From NCBI GenBank assembly GCA_017983635.1, contig JAGOBA010000009.1:97719-161718 (forward strand): 64,000 nt of DNA, written 5' to 3'. The notes beneath the pieces were generated by a model. It was not told the DNA's origin. It ran no database searches and saw only the letters and a program-made list of their open reading frames with translations. Source of the DNA: Alphaproteobacteria bacterium. Its GTDB lineage: Bacteria > Pseudomonadota > Alphaproteobacteria > Micropepsales > Micropepsaceae. Numbering within the stretch: position 1 is the first letter of the stretch; every line of letters begins with the position of its first letter. Shown here piece after piece: positions 46,582 to 56,231 of the stretch. Made by a program: the position numbers and the translations under genes.

Positions 46582-46729
46582 GGACGCGCGCCCTTTTCGA
46601 ATCACGTTGTGATCGACGCTAGTGTGCCACGCTCTGCAATACGAGTGCGAGACGATGAGATTTCGTTTCCGCTATGGCGCCGTCACCCCTGGCAAATAAG
46701 TCCGTGTACGGTGCGATGGGCCTCCGGCG

Positions 46730-47452
46730 TTAGCCGGGCGCGGGGCGGGCGCGTTGGTTGTAGAGAAGCTTGCGCAGACGCTCTTGTTCTTCCTTCGACA
46801 TCTTCGACAGGTCGATCGAGAGGTCGCTGCCCATGGCCATGCCGCGTTTGACGGCGGGGCGTTCGGCAATTTCTTCCATCCAGCGTTTGACGTATTTGAA
46901 ATCGTCGATGTCTTGGCCGTAGGCTTTGTAGTTCACACTCCACGGATACGAGATCATGTCGGCGATCGTATACTCTTGGCCGGCGAGATAAGGGCGATCG
47001 TAGAGGCGGTTGTTCATCACGCCGAACAGGCGATTGACCTCGTCCGTGAAGCGGCGCACCGCGTAGCTTTGTTCGCCTTGACTGTCGGCGAGCCTGCGGA
47101 AGTGGCCGCATTCGCCGAACTTCGGGCCTTGGTTCGCCATCTGCCAGATCACCCACTGCGTGACTTCGATCTTGCCGCGTACATCTTGCGGAAAAAACTT
47201 TCCGGCCTTTTCTGCGAGGTACATCATGATCGCACCGGATTCAAAGACGCTGATCGGTTCGCCGCCGCCTTTCGGTTCGCGGTCGACGATTGCGGGCATC
47301 CGGTTGTTTGGGCCGATCTTCAGGAACGCGTCCGAGAATTGATCGCCTTGACCAATGCGCAGCGGGATCATGTTGTACGGGATCGCCGCTTCCTCAAGCA
47401 GGATCGTGACCTTCTTTCCGTTCGGCGTCGGCCAATAGTAGAGATCGATCAT
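46730..47452 (-). CDS. Ure2p-like glutathione transferase/disulfide oxidoreductase
   Basis: 240 residues. N-terminal thioredoxin-like fold (MIDLYYWPTPNGKKVTILLE, NNRMPAIVDRE, ISVFESGAIMMYLAEKAGKF), then helical domain. Close to the YfcG/YghU disulfide-bond oxidoreductase group. Confidence 0.87.
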   Translation of the reverse strand: MIDLYYWPTPNGKKVTILLEEAAIPYNMIPLRIGQGDQFSDAFLKIGPNNRMPAIVDREPKGGGEPISVFESGAIMMYLAEKAGKFFPQDVRGKIEVTQWVIWQMANQGPKFGECGHFRRLADSQGEQSYAVRRFTDEVNRLFGVMNNRLYDRPYLAGQEYTIADMISYPWSVNYKAYGQDIDDFKYVKRWMEEIAERPAVKRGMAMGSDLSIDLSKMSKEEQERLRKLLYNQRARPAPG

Positions 47453-47545
47453 GGGGCGCACCTTCGTATATGAGTATCGATGGTGCGAATTAAGGGCCTG
47501 CTGCCTCGCGCTTGCAAGGCATCGAACAACAACGGATGGCGGAGA

Positions 47546-48886
47546 TTACTGGAGCGGCGGCAGTGCGGGCTCTTCGTAGCTCAGCGTCGCGAACTCCGGG
47601 ATGATCTCGTCGTCGAGTTCGACGATGCGCACCACGCGTTGGGCGCAGGCGGTTTCGATCTTCTTGGCGAGTTCGGGGGCCGGTGGGGTGATCACCGGCT
47701 TTGCGGCGCAGCGTTGGCCGATCTCCCCGCCTAAGCGTTCCCCGCCCGCGGCGCAGTAGAGGCCGCTGCCATCGGGTTGAACGGAGAAGCGTACGCCGTT
47801 CGTGTTGAAGCGTTTGGCGAGGTGGTTGAGGACCTGAATGCGCGCGGCGCCATCTTCCGGCGACATGCGGCGCGGGGTTTTGTGCATTTGCGTGATCGGG
47901 AGTGCTTCGATCGCGCGTAGGGCTGGCTTCTCGCCGGGCGCCGCCGCGAGGTGCACGCGGGCGACGAGGCCGTAGTCGCGGCAGATGTCGAAGCGGCTCA
48001 TGTCCTGCGTGCCCCAGTGCATGAAGTTGCCGAGGCCGTAGAAGACCGGTTTGCCGCCGACGATCTCAATCCCGTTCGGGACGTGGTGGTGGTGGCCGAC
48101 GACGAGGTCGGCGCCTTGGGTCAATGCGCCGGTCAGGCGGGCGCGGTCGGCGGCGCTGGTGTTGACCTCGAATTCTTGGCCGTAGTGAACGGAAAGGATG
48201 CGGTAATCGGCTGTCGTCGCGGCAAGCGCTGAGGTTGCTTCGTTGAAGTCGCGGTCGTTGCGGTAGGAGAGTTGGCCGGGGCGGTCTTCGTCTTCGGCTG
48301 GCGCGTCGTAGCCGTTGCCGATGATGCCGAGCGCGCCGATTGCGAACGTCTTGCCTTTCGCGGTCATGAGCACCGGCATGCGAGCGGTTTTGCGATTGGC
48401 GCCGAGGCCGGCGTTGGCAACGCCTATTTCCTTCAATTGCTTTAGCGTTTCCCGGGCACCTTCGAGGCCGAAGTCCATAGCGTGATTGTTGGCGGTCGAG
48501 AAGACGTTGAGGCCGATCTGCATGAGGTGTCGTACGCCGCTTGGGTGCGTGCGGAAGCCGAACAGCTTTAGGTTTGCTTTCAGATCGTTGCGGTCCGTTA
48601 CGACGGTTTCGAGATTTGCGAAATTGATGTCGCCGGTAATCTCGTGCGCGATCAACGCAGACGCGTCGCTCCACGCGAGGCGCATGCCGTGCTTGGTGCC
48701 GAAGCTCGCGTAGACCGGTTCGAAACTTCCGTTGAGTCCGGTGTCGCCCGCGAGTGTGATTGTGATTTCGGTCTCGTTGTTTTGAGTCTGGCTGGCAATA
48801 GGGACAGGTTTTTGCTCCGCCCCGGCACTAGTGACAGTCGCGAGCAGCGAGATTGTAACGGCGAAATTGCGAAGAAGCGCTATCAT
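47546..48886 (-). CDS. CapA-family metallophosphatase-like protein
   Basis: 446 residues from ATG 48886 (GTG 48913 possible), with signal peptide (MIALLRNFAVTISLLATVTS). CapA/poly-gamma-glutamate synthesis fold with AGDTGLNG, NLETVVTD, STANNHAMDFG, and VGHHHHVPNGIE metal motifs. No capB/capC nearby. Probably a periplasmic or surface hydrolase. Confidence 0.86.
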   Translation of the reverse strand: MIALLRNFAVTISLLATVTSAGAEQKPVPIASQTQNNETEITITLAGDTGLNGSFEPVYASFGTKHGMRLAWSDASALIAHEITGDINFANLETVVTDRNDLKANLKLFGFRTHPSGVRHLMQIGLNVFSTANNHAMDFGLEGARETLKQLKEIGVANAGLGANRKTARMPVLMTAKGKTFAIGALGIIGNGYDAPAEDEDRPGQLSYRNDRDFNEATSALAATTADYRILSVHYGQEFEVNTSAADRARLTGALTQGADLVVGHHHHVPNGIEIVGGKPVFYGLGNFMHWGTQDMSRFDICRDYGLVARVHLAAAPGEKPALRAIEALPITQMHKTPRRMSPEDGAARIQVLNHLAKRFNTNGVRFSVQPDGSGLYCAAGGERLGGEIGQRCAAKPVITPPAPELAKKIETACAQRVVRIVELDDEIIPEFATLSYEEPALPPLQ

Positions 48887-49013
48887 CGTCTGCAGGTTTG
48901 ACTGATCCGCCACAGCAACGAAAGCAAAGACAACTCACGCGGGAGTTGACTGGCGTTTTCTTCAAATTTGACGCGAAGTGAACTAGAGCGAATCGTTGTT
49001 TGCAGTGAGCCAG

Positions 49014-49826
49014 ATGCAGGCACCCGGACCAGACATCCCCGATGGGAGCGCAGAATCGCAAGGCGGCGGCCCAGCGATGCCGCAACGCGTTCGATCGCGT
49101 TTGTCCGACCTGGGCCTGATCGTTCGGGCGGTGCCGGTGTTCGACTTGCGAAAGGTCACCGCCAGCACGTTCTTTTGTATTCCGGCACGCGTCACGTCGA
49201 GCGGCAATGCCTTCGGATATCACCTCTTAAGTGGCGCGCTGGAGTCGACATTGGCGGCGGTCGATCTCGAATTGGTGGACGGGGCGATTGGATATGCCGC
49301 GCGCTTCGATCAGGCCAAAATCATCGCTGCGATAGGCACCACGGTTTCTTACGCAACGCTTGCCGATCCGCAGACCCGGGCAGCCTATTTGGCGAAGCTC
49401 AAGACGGCATCGTTTCCGAACAACCCGCTGGTCCTGAAGGTCGAGTCCATTCCAGCAGGAACGCCGGCGGACCGCCTATCAACGATTATGGGTTACGTGA
49501 AGGCGGGCGGCTGGCGTGCGTTCATGAGCGTCTCCGACTTTAGAGGGCGCACGTGGACTCCCGGCTCGGTCAGCGCGGTGTCTGGTATTGGGACGATGCT
49601 GGAGCCAACCGATGAGGCTGTGACTGTGCGCCAGAAGGCGCAATCCTTGCTAGCGCTGTGCGCAGCGCAAGGGGCCGTGTCCTTTATGGATGGGCTCGTG
49701 TTGAAGGAAGCCGTCGAGGCGGCGGTGGCCGAGGGTATCCGCTTCGGAACTGGACCGGGTTTGAGCCTGTCGGTATTTCCAATGAACGGCGGTTTGCCGA
49801 AGGTGCCATTGCCGGCACGCAGTTAA
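49014..49826 (+). CDS. Protein with possible degenerate EAL fold
   Basis: 270 residues from ATG 49014. The C-terminal half (LVLKVESIPAGTPADRLSTI, FMDGLVLKEAVEAAVAEGIR then FGTGPGLS) has the layout of an EAL domain end but lacks the EAL, DDFG and other metal or catalytic motifs. If related, it would be a non-catalytic receptor or relic. No signal peptide. The call is weak. Confidence 0.55.
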   Translation: MQAPGPDIPDGSAESQGGGPAMPQRVRSRLSDLGLIVRAVPVFDLRKVTASTFFCIPARVTSSGNAFGYHLLSGALESTLAAVDLELVDGAIGYAARFDQAKIIAAIGTTVSYATLADPQTRAAYLAKLKTASFPNNPLVLKVESIPAGTPADRLSTIMGYVKAGGWRAFMSVSDFRGRTWTPGSVSAVSGIGTMLEPTDEAVTVRQKAQSLLALCAAQGAVSFMDGLVLKEAVEAAVAEGIRFGTGPGLSLSVFPMNGGLPKVPLPARS

Positions 49827-49892
49827 GCGCCCATCGCGCTTTTCCGGGAATTGCCCTAGGGTCGCTGCAACGAACCAAGGGGGCGGGCGTCG

Positions 49893-51218
49893 ATGGCTGC
49901 AGTAGTTGGATCTCAGCCAGCGAAAGTTCCGCCCAAGGCGTTGATCGCGGTCGTCATCGGCAATTGGCTTGAGTTCTACGACTTCATCGTCTTCACATTC
50001 TTTGCCCTGATGATCAGCCGGGCGTTCTTTCCGCCGGAGTTGATGAGCGGCGGGTTGAGCGATGCGGAGAAGGATCTCTTCGGCCTTTTGCTGGCGCTGG
50101 CGACTTTCTGGGCCGGGTTCTTCACGCGGCCGCTTGGGGCGGCGGTGATCGGCGCTTATGGCGATCGCGCGGGTCGCAAGGCTGCGATGACGTTGACGAT
50201 CATGTTGATGGCGCTCGGCACGGCTATCGTGGCGCTGACGCCGTCTTATGCGGTGATTGGGATTTGGGCGCCGGTGCTCTTGATCGTCGGGCGCTTGATT
50301 CAGGGCTTTTCTTGCGGCGGTGAAGTCGGTGCCGCAACCAGTTACTTGCTGGAAGCTGCCCCGGCCGACAAACGCGCCGCGCTTACGGCGTGGCAGGGGA
50401 CGAGCCAACAGTTCGCCGGCGTTGCGGGGACGGGGTTGGGGCTGTTCCTGGCTGCGAACTTGAGCGAGGCGCAGCTCTACGATTGGGGGTGGCGGATTCC
50501 GTTCTTGATCGGGCTTCTGATCATGCCTGTGGGGCTCTACATCCGCCAAGTTTTGCCGGAGACGATCGAGAAGCACGAGACGCATGGCAGCGGCGCCGCA
50601 GTGCTAGCCGCTTTGTTTGCCAATCACTGGCGCGCGATCCTTCTTGCGGTGCTTTGCATTGTAGGGCCGACCATCTCGACCTACGTGTCGGGCTACATGA
50701 CGACCTACACGATCAAGACGCTGAAGCATCCGGCCGATATCGGGATGTTGGTGACGATGGTCGGTTACATCGCGGGGATCGCGGGTGTACCGATTGGCGC
50801 CTGGATAGCGGACCGGTTCGGTTATCGCAGGTCGGTCATTCTGCCGCGCGTGATCTTCCTGCTTGTCGTTATGCAGGCCTATATGGCGATTACGGCGCCG
50901 GGGTCGAGCGTCGAGACGTTGTTGCTCGTGAATATCGGATTGAACTTCTTGCTCGCGATGTCGTATGGCGGGCTCTATGTGCTGCTGACGGAGGCGTTTC
51001 CAAAAGCGGTGCGCTCCAGCGGCTTGTCGATCGCGTATGCGATTGCGGTGACGGTGTTCGGCGGGTCGACGCAATTAATCATCGCGTGGTTGATCGAGTG
51101 GCTGCACAACCCGTTGGTGCCGGCTTGGTACCAGATCGGCGCCAATCTGCTCTCGTTGCTCGGCATTGTCTTGATCGCGTCGGGACGCGCAAAGCACGCC
51201 GTGCCGCAACCTGCTTAG
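49893..51218 (+). CDS. MFS transporter, MHS/ProP-like
   Basis: 441 residues, twelve helices. GNWLEFYDFIVFTFFA near helix 1, GDRAGRKAAM loop after helix 2, and RLIQGFSCGGEVGAATSYL are typical of the metabolite:H+ symporter (citrate, proline/betaine, ketoglutarate) family. Good SD (AAGGGGGCGG). Confidence 0.9.
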   Translation: MAAVVGSQPAKVPPKALIAVVIGNWLEFYDFIVFTFFALMISRAFFPPELMSGGLSDAEKDLFGLLLALATFWAGFFTRPLGAAVIGAYGDRAGRKAAMTLTIMLMALGTAIVALTPSYAVIGIWAPVLLIVGRLIQGFSCGGEVGAATSYLLEAAPADKRAALTAWQGTSQQFAGVAGTGLGLFLAANLSEAQLYDWGWRIPFLIGLLIMPVGLYIRQVLPETIEKHETHGSGAAVLAALFANHWRAILLAVLCIVGPTISTYVSGYMTTYTIKTLKHPADIGMLVTMVGYIAGIAGVPIGAWIADRFGYRRSVILPRVIFLLVVMQAYMAITAPGSSVETLLLVNIGLNFLLAMSYGGLYVLLTEAFPKAVRSSGLSIAYAIAVTVFGGSTQLIIAWLIEWLHNPLVPAWYQIGANLLSLLGIVLIASGRAKHAVPQPA

Positions 51219-51268
51219 AATCTCCCGCCAAACAGGCCCGGTTCACCGACGACCGGCGCCGGGTTGGC

Positions 51269-53239
51269 TCAGTAGCGGAGCGTGAAGTCGAACAGGTTCA
51301 TTGCCCAAGCGAACCAGAGCAGGCCGAGGTAGGCCAGCGCGACGATGCTTTCTTTCAGGCGGCCGAAGAACGAACGCATGGGACTGCGCCAGGATTGAAC
51401 GGCGCTGCCTACGGCGAACAAGGCGCCGACCGCGCCCGCGATGCCGACGTATTGGAACATGCGCAGCGTCGGATCGAGCTTCTCGTCCAGCGACCAGGGA
51501 TCTTCGAGATGCGGGACTAGGGTGGCGAAGATGCCGATGACAAACGTCAAGAGCGCGGCGATGGCCGCCATTGTGGCAAAGCGCAGGCCGTGGTCGAGCG
51601 GCTGCAGGTGTAGAGCTGCGCCATGACGGCGGCGAACAAAGGCGGCGAGCGGCCAGCCGATGAGATTGAGGAGCAGGACGAATGTGGCGCCGCCAGCGAC
51701 AGCGAGCAGCGTTGTGGCGCTTTGGGCGGGCGTGGTTCGCTGGAAAACCAGCACGCCGGCCCCGCTCGTCAGCATCTGGAGCTTATCTTGGCTCTCGCCA
51801 ATGAAGATCAGTTTCGCGGAGCCATTGACCTCTCGGAATTCGCCTTTGGCCAAGGGCTCCCACCGGCGGGGTTGGCCGTTGAGACCGCGCAGCAGGTCGA
51901 CCGTGATCGTGCCGTCATCGTTGGCGGTGACGGTTGCCTGAGACAGGCTCGTGAGTGCTCTCAGCATCGAGGTGTCGGCGCGGCGAGAGGTGACGTAAGC
52001 GCCCACGACTTCATCGGCAAGCGCCTTGGCATTCGCGAGCAGGGGTTTCCCGGTTGGCGTTTCGGTGCCGAAGTAGCGTTCGCGGAACTTGCGCCACAAC
52101 GCACTGCGCGCGGGGATGTCACCGCGGCCGGTGCTGTTGTAGGAGACGAAGAACCCGAAGCGCTGGCTTGGGATCAGGTGCATGTCGCTGTGGAATGGCA
52201 CCGTGTCGCCGCCGTGACCGATTGTGCGCAGTTCGCCCAAAGCCTCCTCGTAGAAGCCGAGTGCGATGCCGTTCGCGCGCGGGTCGAGCGTGGTCACGGT
52301 GTTGTGCATCTGGGCGATGGTTTCGGGCTTCAAGATGCGCGCTTCGCCGAGCGCGCCGCCTTCGAGATGGGCGATCATGAACTTCGTCATGTCGATGGCG
52401 CTGGAGGACTGACTACCGGCGGGGTAGCCGTTGACGATTTCGAACGGGATCGGTTCGCCCGAAGCGAGTTGATAGCCCTTCGACATTTGCGGTTCGAGCG
52501 CGGCGGGTAGCGGCTGCGCGATGCTTGTATGGGTCATGCCGAGCGGCTTGTAGATGTGTTCGTCGAGGTAGGCGTCGAAGGGTTGCTTCGCCACGCGCTC
52601 GACGATGTAGCCTGCGAGCGCTGCGCCATAGTTCGAGTATGAGGGCGTGCTGCCGGGGGTGAAGATCTGATCGGGGAGGTGATTGCGCAAATACGCGCCG
52701 AGATCGACCTTGCCGGTGTTCTGCGCGCCGAGGCCTTTGATCGCTTCTTGGAAGCCGCCGCGGTGGGTCATCAGATTGCGCAGGGTGACGGGCTTGCCGT
52801 CCTTTGGCGGGATCTTGAAATCGAGATAGGTGTTCACATCGGCGTCGAGGTCGAGCTTGCCCTGCTCGACGAGTTGCATCACCGCAGTCCAGGTGAACGT
52901 CTTCGTGATCGAGCCCACGCGGAACAGCGTGGTCTCGGCCGACACCGGCGTGCGAGCTTTCATGTCCGCGAAGCCGTAGCCCTTCGCGAAGAGGACTTGA
53001 CCGTCTTTGACGATCGAGATGGTTGCGCCGGCAATGTCGTTGCTTTCGATCTGCAACGCGACCAGGCCATCGAGGAAAGATTCGATGTCGGCGGGCGAGA
53101 GTTCGTGTTTCAGAGGCGACGCGGGCGCCGGTGGTGCTGGTGCCGTCTCTGCGGCAGTCGCCGCGAATAGGCCCGAGACAAACAGAAATAGAAGGGTCGC
53201 CCGGATGATTCCGGCCGCGTGCCTTACGCCGAGCTTCAT
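51269..53239 (-). CDS. Beta-lactamase-fold serine hydrolase with C-terminal membrane domain
   Basis: 656 residues. Signal peptide, then class C beta-lactamase/DD-peptidase-type domain with Ser110-Lys113 (SITK), the YSN motif (SYSNYG) and HGG (GHGGDTVPF). The last ~140 residues carry four membrane helices. Periplasmic, anchored, probable peptidase/esterase. ATG 53239 follows GGGGGAAGAC. Confidence 0.87.
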   Translation of the reverse strand: MKLGVRHAAGIIRATLLFLFVSGLFAATAAETAPAPPAPASPLKHELSPADIESFLDGLVALQIESNDIAGATISIVKDGQVLFAKGYGFADMKARTPVSAETTLFRVGSITKTFTWTAVMQLVEQGKLDLDADVNTYLDFKIPPKDGKPVTLRNLMTHRGGFQEAIKGLGAQNTGKVDLGAYLRNHLPDQIFTPGSTPSYSNYGAALAGYIVERVAKQPFDAYLDEHIYKPLGMTHTSIAQPLPAALEPQMSKGYQLASGEPIPFEIVNGYPAGSQSSSAIDMTKFMIAHLEGGALGEARILKPETIAQMHNTVTTLDPRANGIALGFYEEALGELRTIGHGGDTVPFHSDMHLIPSQRFGFFVSYNSTGRGDIPARSALWRKFRERYFGTETPTGKPLLANAKALADEVVGAYVTSRRADTSMLRALTSLSQATVTANDDGTITVDLLRGLNGQPRRWEPLAKGEFREVNGSAKLIFIGESQDKLQMLTSGAGVLVFQRTTPAQSATTLLAVAGGATFVLLLNLIGWPLAAFVRRRHGAALHLQPLDHGLRFATMAAIAALLTFVIGIFATLVPHLEDPWSLDEKLDPTLRMFQYVGIAGAVGALFAVGSAVQSWRSPMRSFFGRLKESIVALAYLGLLWFAWAMNLFDFTLRY

Positions 53240-53456
53240 TGTCTTCCCCCACGAGGTGAGCCGTCGTAGGCCTGCCAGCGGACATTCAACACGCCGGTAA
53301 TCGCGCGATCAATCTGGCAGCGTATGATTTGAGGCCGCATTGTGACTTTCGAAGCGGCCGCGACGGCCGTCACACGTCACGGGGGAAATGCGGGACTAGA
53401 GTTCGCCTGACTCAACGGTCCGGGACTCTTGGATATGCGCCTTCTCCTCATCAAAT

Positions 53457-54944
53457 GTGCCGCATCCTGCGATCGGGAGCCGGATTCCGAAGGAGCAGTT
53501 GCCGCCGCTGGGGTTGCTCTCGATTGGCGGGCCGTTGATCGATGCAGGGCACGACGTTGCGCTGATCGACGGCGAGTTCGGACCGATGAAGTATGAGGCG
53601 ATCGTCGAGCAGGCGCTCGCCTTTGCGCCGGATGCGGTGCTGTTCGGGCATACCGGCTCCACCTCGGGGCACCCGATCATCATGCAGATTTCGCGGATGG
53701 TGCGGGCGCTGATGCCGCGCGTGACGATCGTCTATGGCGGCGTGCATCCGACGTACTTTTGGCGCGATATCTTGGGTACCGAGCCGCAGATCGACATCAT
53801 TGTGCGCGGCGAGGGCGAGGAGACAGCGGTGAAGCTGTTCGATGCGCTGCAGCGGCAGCAGTCGTACACGCATATTCCGGGGCTGGCGTTTCGGGTGCAC
53901 GGCGAGGTGCGCGCGACCGTGGCGGCGCCGGTGATCAAGGATCTGGACGCCTGTCGCGTCGGTTGGGAGCTGATCGATCACAAGCGCTATTCGTACTGGG
54001 GCGGCAAGCGCGCTGTCGTCATTCAGTTTTCGCGCGGCTGTCCACATCTGTGCAACTATTGCGGTCAGCGTGGGTTTTGGACGCGCTGGCGGCATCGCGA
54101 TCCGAAGAAGCTGGCCGCGGAGATCGCGCGGCTGCATCGCCAGCACGGCGTTGAGGTGTTCAACTTCGCGGACGAGAATCCGAGCGCGGGACGCAAGCCT
54201 TGGGCGGCGTTTCTGGAGGCGCTCATCGCGGAGAATGTGAGCGTCACGCTGATTGGATCGACGCGGGCGGGCGACATCGTGCGCGACGCGGATATTCTGC
54301 ATCTCTACAAGAAGGCTGGGTTTGAGCGCTTTCTCATGGGAATGGAGAACACCGACGAAGCGACGCTTGAGATGATCAAGAAGGGCAGCACGACGGCGGT
54401 GGATCGCGAGGCGATTGCGCTTTTGCGTAAGCACGGCATCTTGTCATTGGCGACGTGGGTGGCAGGCTTCGACGAGCAGACCGACAAGGACTTTTGGCAC
54501 GGGCTGAAGCAGCTGATTTCCTACGACCCCGATCAGATCATCACGCTCTATGCGACGCCGCATCGTTGGACGCCCTACTACCGCTTGGTCGAAGACCGGC
54601 GCGTGATTCAGCCCGATCAGAGCAAGTGGGACTATAAGCACCAGGTGCTATCGATGCGTCACATGCCGCCGTGGCGGGTGTTCTTGTGGGTGAAATTCAT
54701 CGAAGTTGCGGCCCAAGCGCGGCCGCGGGCGCTCAGGCGATTGATCTGGCACCCCGACCCAAAGATCCGGCACGCGATCCGCTGGTACTACCAAATGGGC
54801 CGGCGGGTTTGGTTTCATGAGATGATCGATTTCTTCCTGCGCGACACGCGGGTAAAGGACGGCGTTACAGTGCGCGCGTTCTTAGGGCCATCGCAGGACG
54901 CCGAGGAAGAATCGATGGCCGTTAAGAAGCGGGCAGCGGCTTAG
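53457..54944 (+). CDS. BchE-like B12-binding radical SAM protein, N-terminus out of frame
   Basis: 495 residues. N-terminal cobalamin-binding-type domain (no DxHxxG motif) then radical SAM core with Cys195, Cys199 and Cys202 (GCPHLCNYCGQ). The region FWTRWRHRDPKK, ADENPS and VIQPDQSKWDYKHQV is typical of anaerobic Mg-protoporphyrin ester cyclase BchE relatives. The annotated GTG start misses the first ~7 residues: MRLLLIN-like codons start at ATG 53435 but one extra A in AAA (53453-53455) shifts the frame. No other bacteriochlorophyll genes in the window. Confidence 0.85.
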   Translation: MPHPAIGSRIPKEQLPPLGLLSIGGPLIDAGHDVALIDGEFGPMKYEAIVEQALAFAPDAVLFGHTGSTSGHPIIMQISRMVRALMPRVTIVYGGVHPTYFWRDILGTEPQIDIIVRGEGEETAVKLFDALQRQQSYTHIPGLAFRVHGEVRATVAAPVIKDLDACRVGWELIDHKRYSYWGGKRAVVIQFSRGCPHLCNYCGQRGFWTRWRHRDPKKLAAEIARLHRQHGVEVFNFADENPSAGRKPWAAFLEALIAENVSVTLIGSTRAGDIVRDADILHLYKKAGFERFLMGMENTDEATLEMIKKGSTTAVDREAIALLRKHGILSLATWVAGFDEQTDKDFWHGLKQLISYDPDQIITLYATPHRWTPYYRLVEDRRVIQPDQSKWDYKHQVLSMRHMPPWRVFLWVKFIEVAAQARPRALRRLIWHPDPKIRHAIRWYYQMGRRVWFHEMIDFFLRDTRVKDGVTVRAFLGPSQDAEEESMAVKKRAAA

Positions 54945-56083
54945 TCGAACGGTTTCAATCTGTCCCTTAGCGGTTTGCCGATGTCCTGGATCGCTTGGTT
55001 GGCGGCTTCGTTACCGGCGTTCGTGACGACGAGGAAGATCATGTCGTGCTTTGGCATGATGCGGATGTCGGCAAGCCAGAAGCCGTTGCTGCCCGAGTGG
55101 GTTAGAAGTAAGGGTGCGCCGTCGGGGCCAAGTTTGGAGCCCCAGCCGAAGGCATAGTTCTCCGTCACGGGCGTATGGAGCTTGCGATACGTTTCTGCCT
55201 TCAGGAGCTTGCCGTGACCGTGCGCGCCGTCGAGGTGGTCTTGCGCGAACAACAGCCAATCTTTGAGCGCGATGTTGATGGTGCCGGCGGGTCCTAAGGC
55301 GGCGGGATTGTCGCCATCCGGGTTTGAAGGATCAAGCGGGACGAGCTTTCCTCCGATCTCATTGTGGCCCCAGGGCTGGTCGGCTTTGCCCGGGGAAGCG
55401 GGGACGCCGAAGCCGGCATTCTTGATACCGAGCGGGTTAAAGATTTGTTCGCGGATCAGATCTTCCCATGCTTTGCCAGTGCGTGCTTCGGCGATGGCGC
55501 CGGCGATGATGTAGCCGAGGTTCGAGTATTCGTACTCGCCTGCTTTGGAGGCTGGTGGTTGGGTGAGGTAAGTGCGCGCAATGGCGGCGCGCTGCCCCCT
55601 GACGTCTTTCGCCGTTGCTATCGCAGCCAGAAATGGGGGCAGGTCCCTGTCGTCGGTCAGTGGTGGTAGTCCGGACGTGTGCGTTAGCAACTGCGCCAGC
55701 GTCACGTTGCGGTAGGCCGGATTCATGTCTTTCGCAATCGCGGGAAATGAACTCGCCAGCGTATCTTCGAAATGCAGTACGTTTTGTTCCACCAGGCGTG
55801 CAATCAGCGTGGAGGTGAAGGCCTTGGTGTCGGAGCCGATGTGCCAACGGTCGTTCGTTGTCGCGAGCTCGGGCTGGCCCAGCGCGCGCACGCCGACAAC
55901 GGCTTCGGCTTCGATCTTGCCGTTGATCTGCACGAGTGCGGCAGCGGCGGGGAGTTGATCCTTCTGCCGTGCGGCGGCGAGCGTTTGTTCGAGAAAGACT
56001 TGCAACGCAGCGTCTGCGTGCGCGGACGGGCTGGCGAAAATCGCCAAGGCTAGCGCCAGCGCGGTAAGAAAGACTTTTGACAT
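54941..56083 (-). CDS. Beta-lactamase-fold serine hydrolase
   Basis: 380 residues. Start ATG 56083 preceded by GAGGA, with signal peptide (VFLTALALALAIFASPSAHA). Ser84-Lys87 (SDTK), YSN (YEYSNLGY) and HSG (LLTHSGSNGF). Class C beta-lactamase/esterase fold, periplasmic. Converges with the radical SAM gene with a 4-base overlap. Confidence 0.87.
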   Translation of the reverse strand: MSKVFLTALALALAIFASPSAHADAALQVFLEQTLAAARQKDQLPAAAALVQINGKIEAEAVVGVRALGQPELATTNDRWHIGSDTKAFTSTLIARLVEQNVLHFEDTLASSFPAIAKDMNPAYRNVTLAQLLTHTSGLPPLTDDRDLPPFLAAIATAKDVRGQRAAIARTYLTQPPASKAGEYEYSNLGYIIAGAIAEARTGKAWEDLIREQIFNPLGIKNAGFGVPASPGKADQPWGHNEIGGKLVPLDPSNPDGDNPAALGPAGTINIALKDWLLFAQDHLDGAHGHGKLLKAETYRKLHTPVTENYAFGWGSKLGPDGAPLLLTHSGSNGFWLADIRIMPKHDMIFLVVTNAGNEAANQAIQDIGKPLRDRLKPFD

Positions 56084-56231
56084 TGGTGTCCTCATGATCG
56101 ATCGAGACAGTATAGCGATCCCGCTCTGGCAACCACGCCTCCACGATAGCGTTTGCTTGAGCAATGGCGGCATTCGGTATTCCAGCCTGTGCCTATCACG
56201 GCACTCGCTGCAGTCCATCATGACGAAATCA

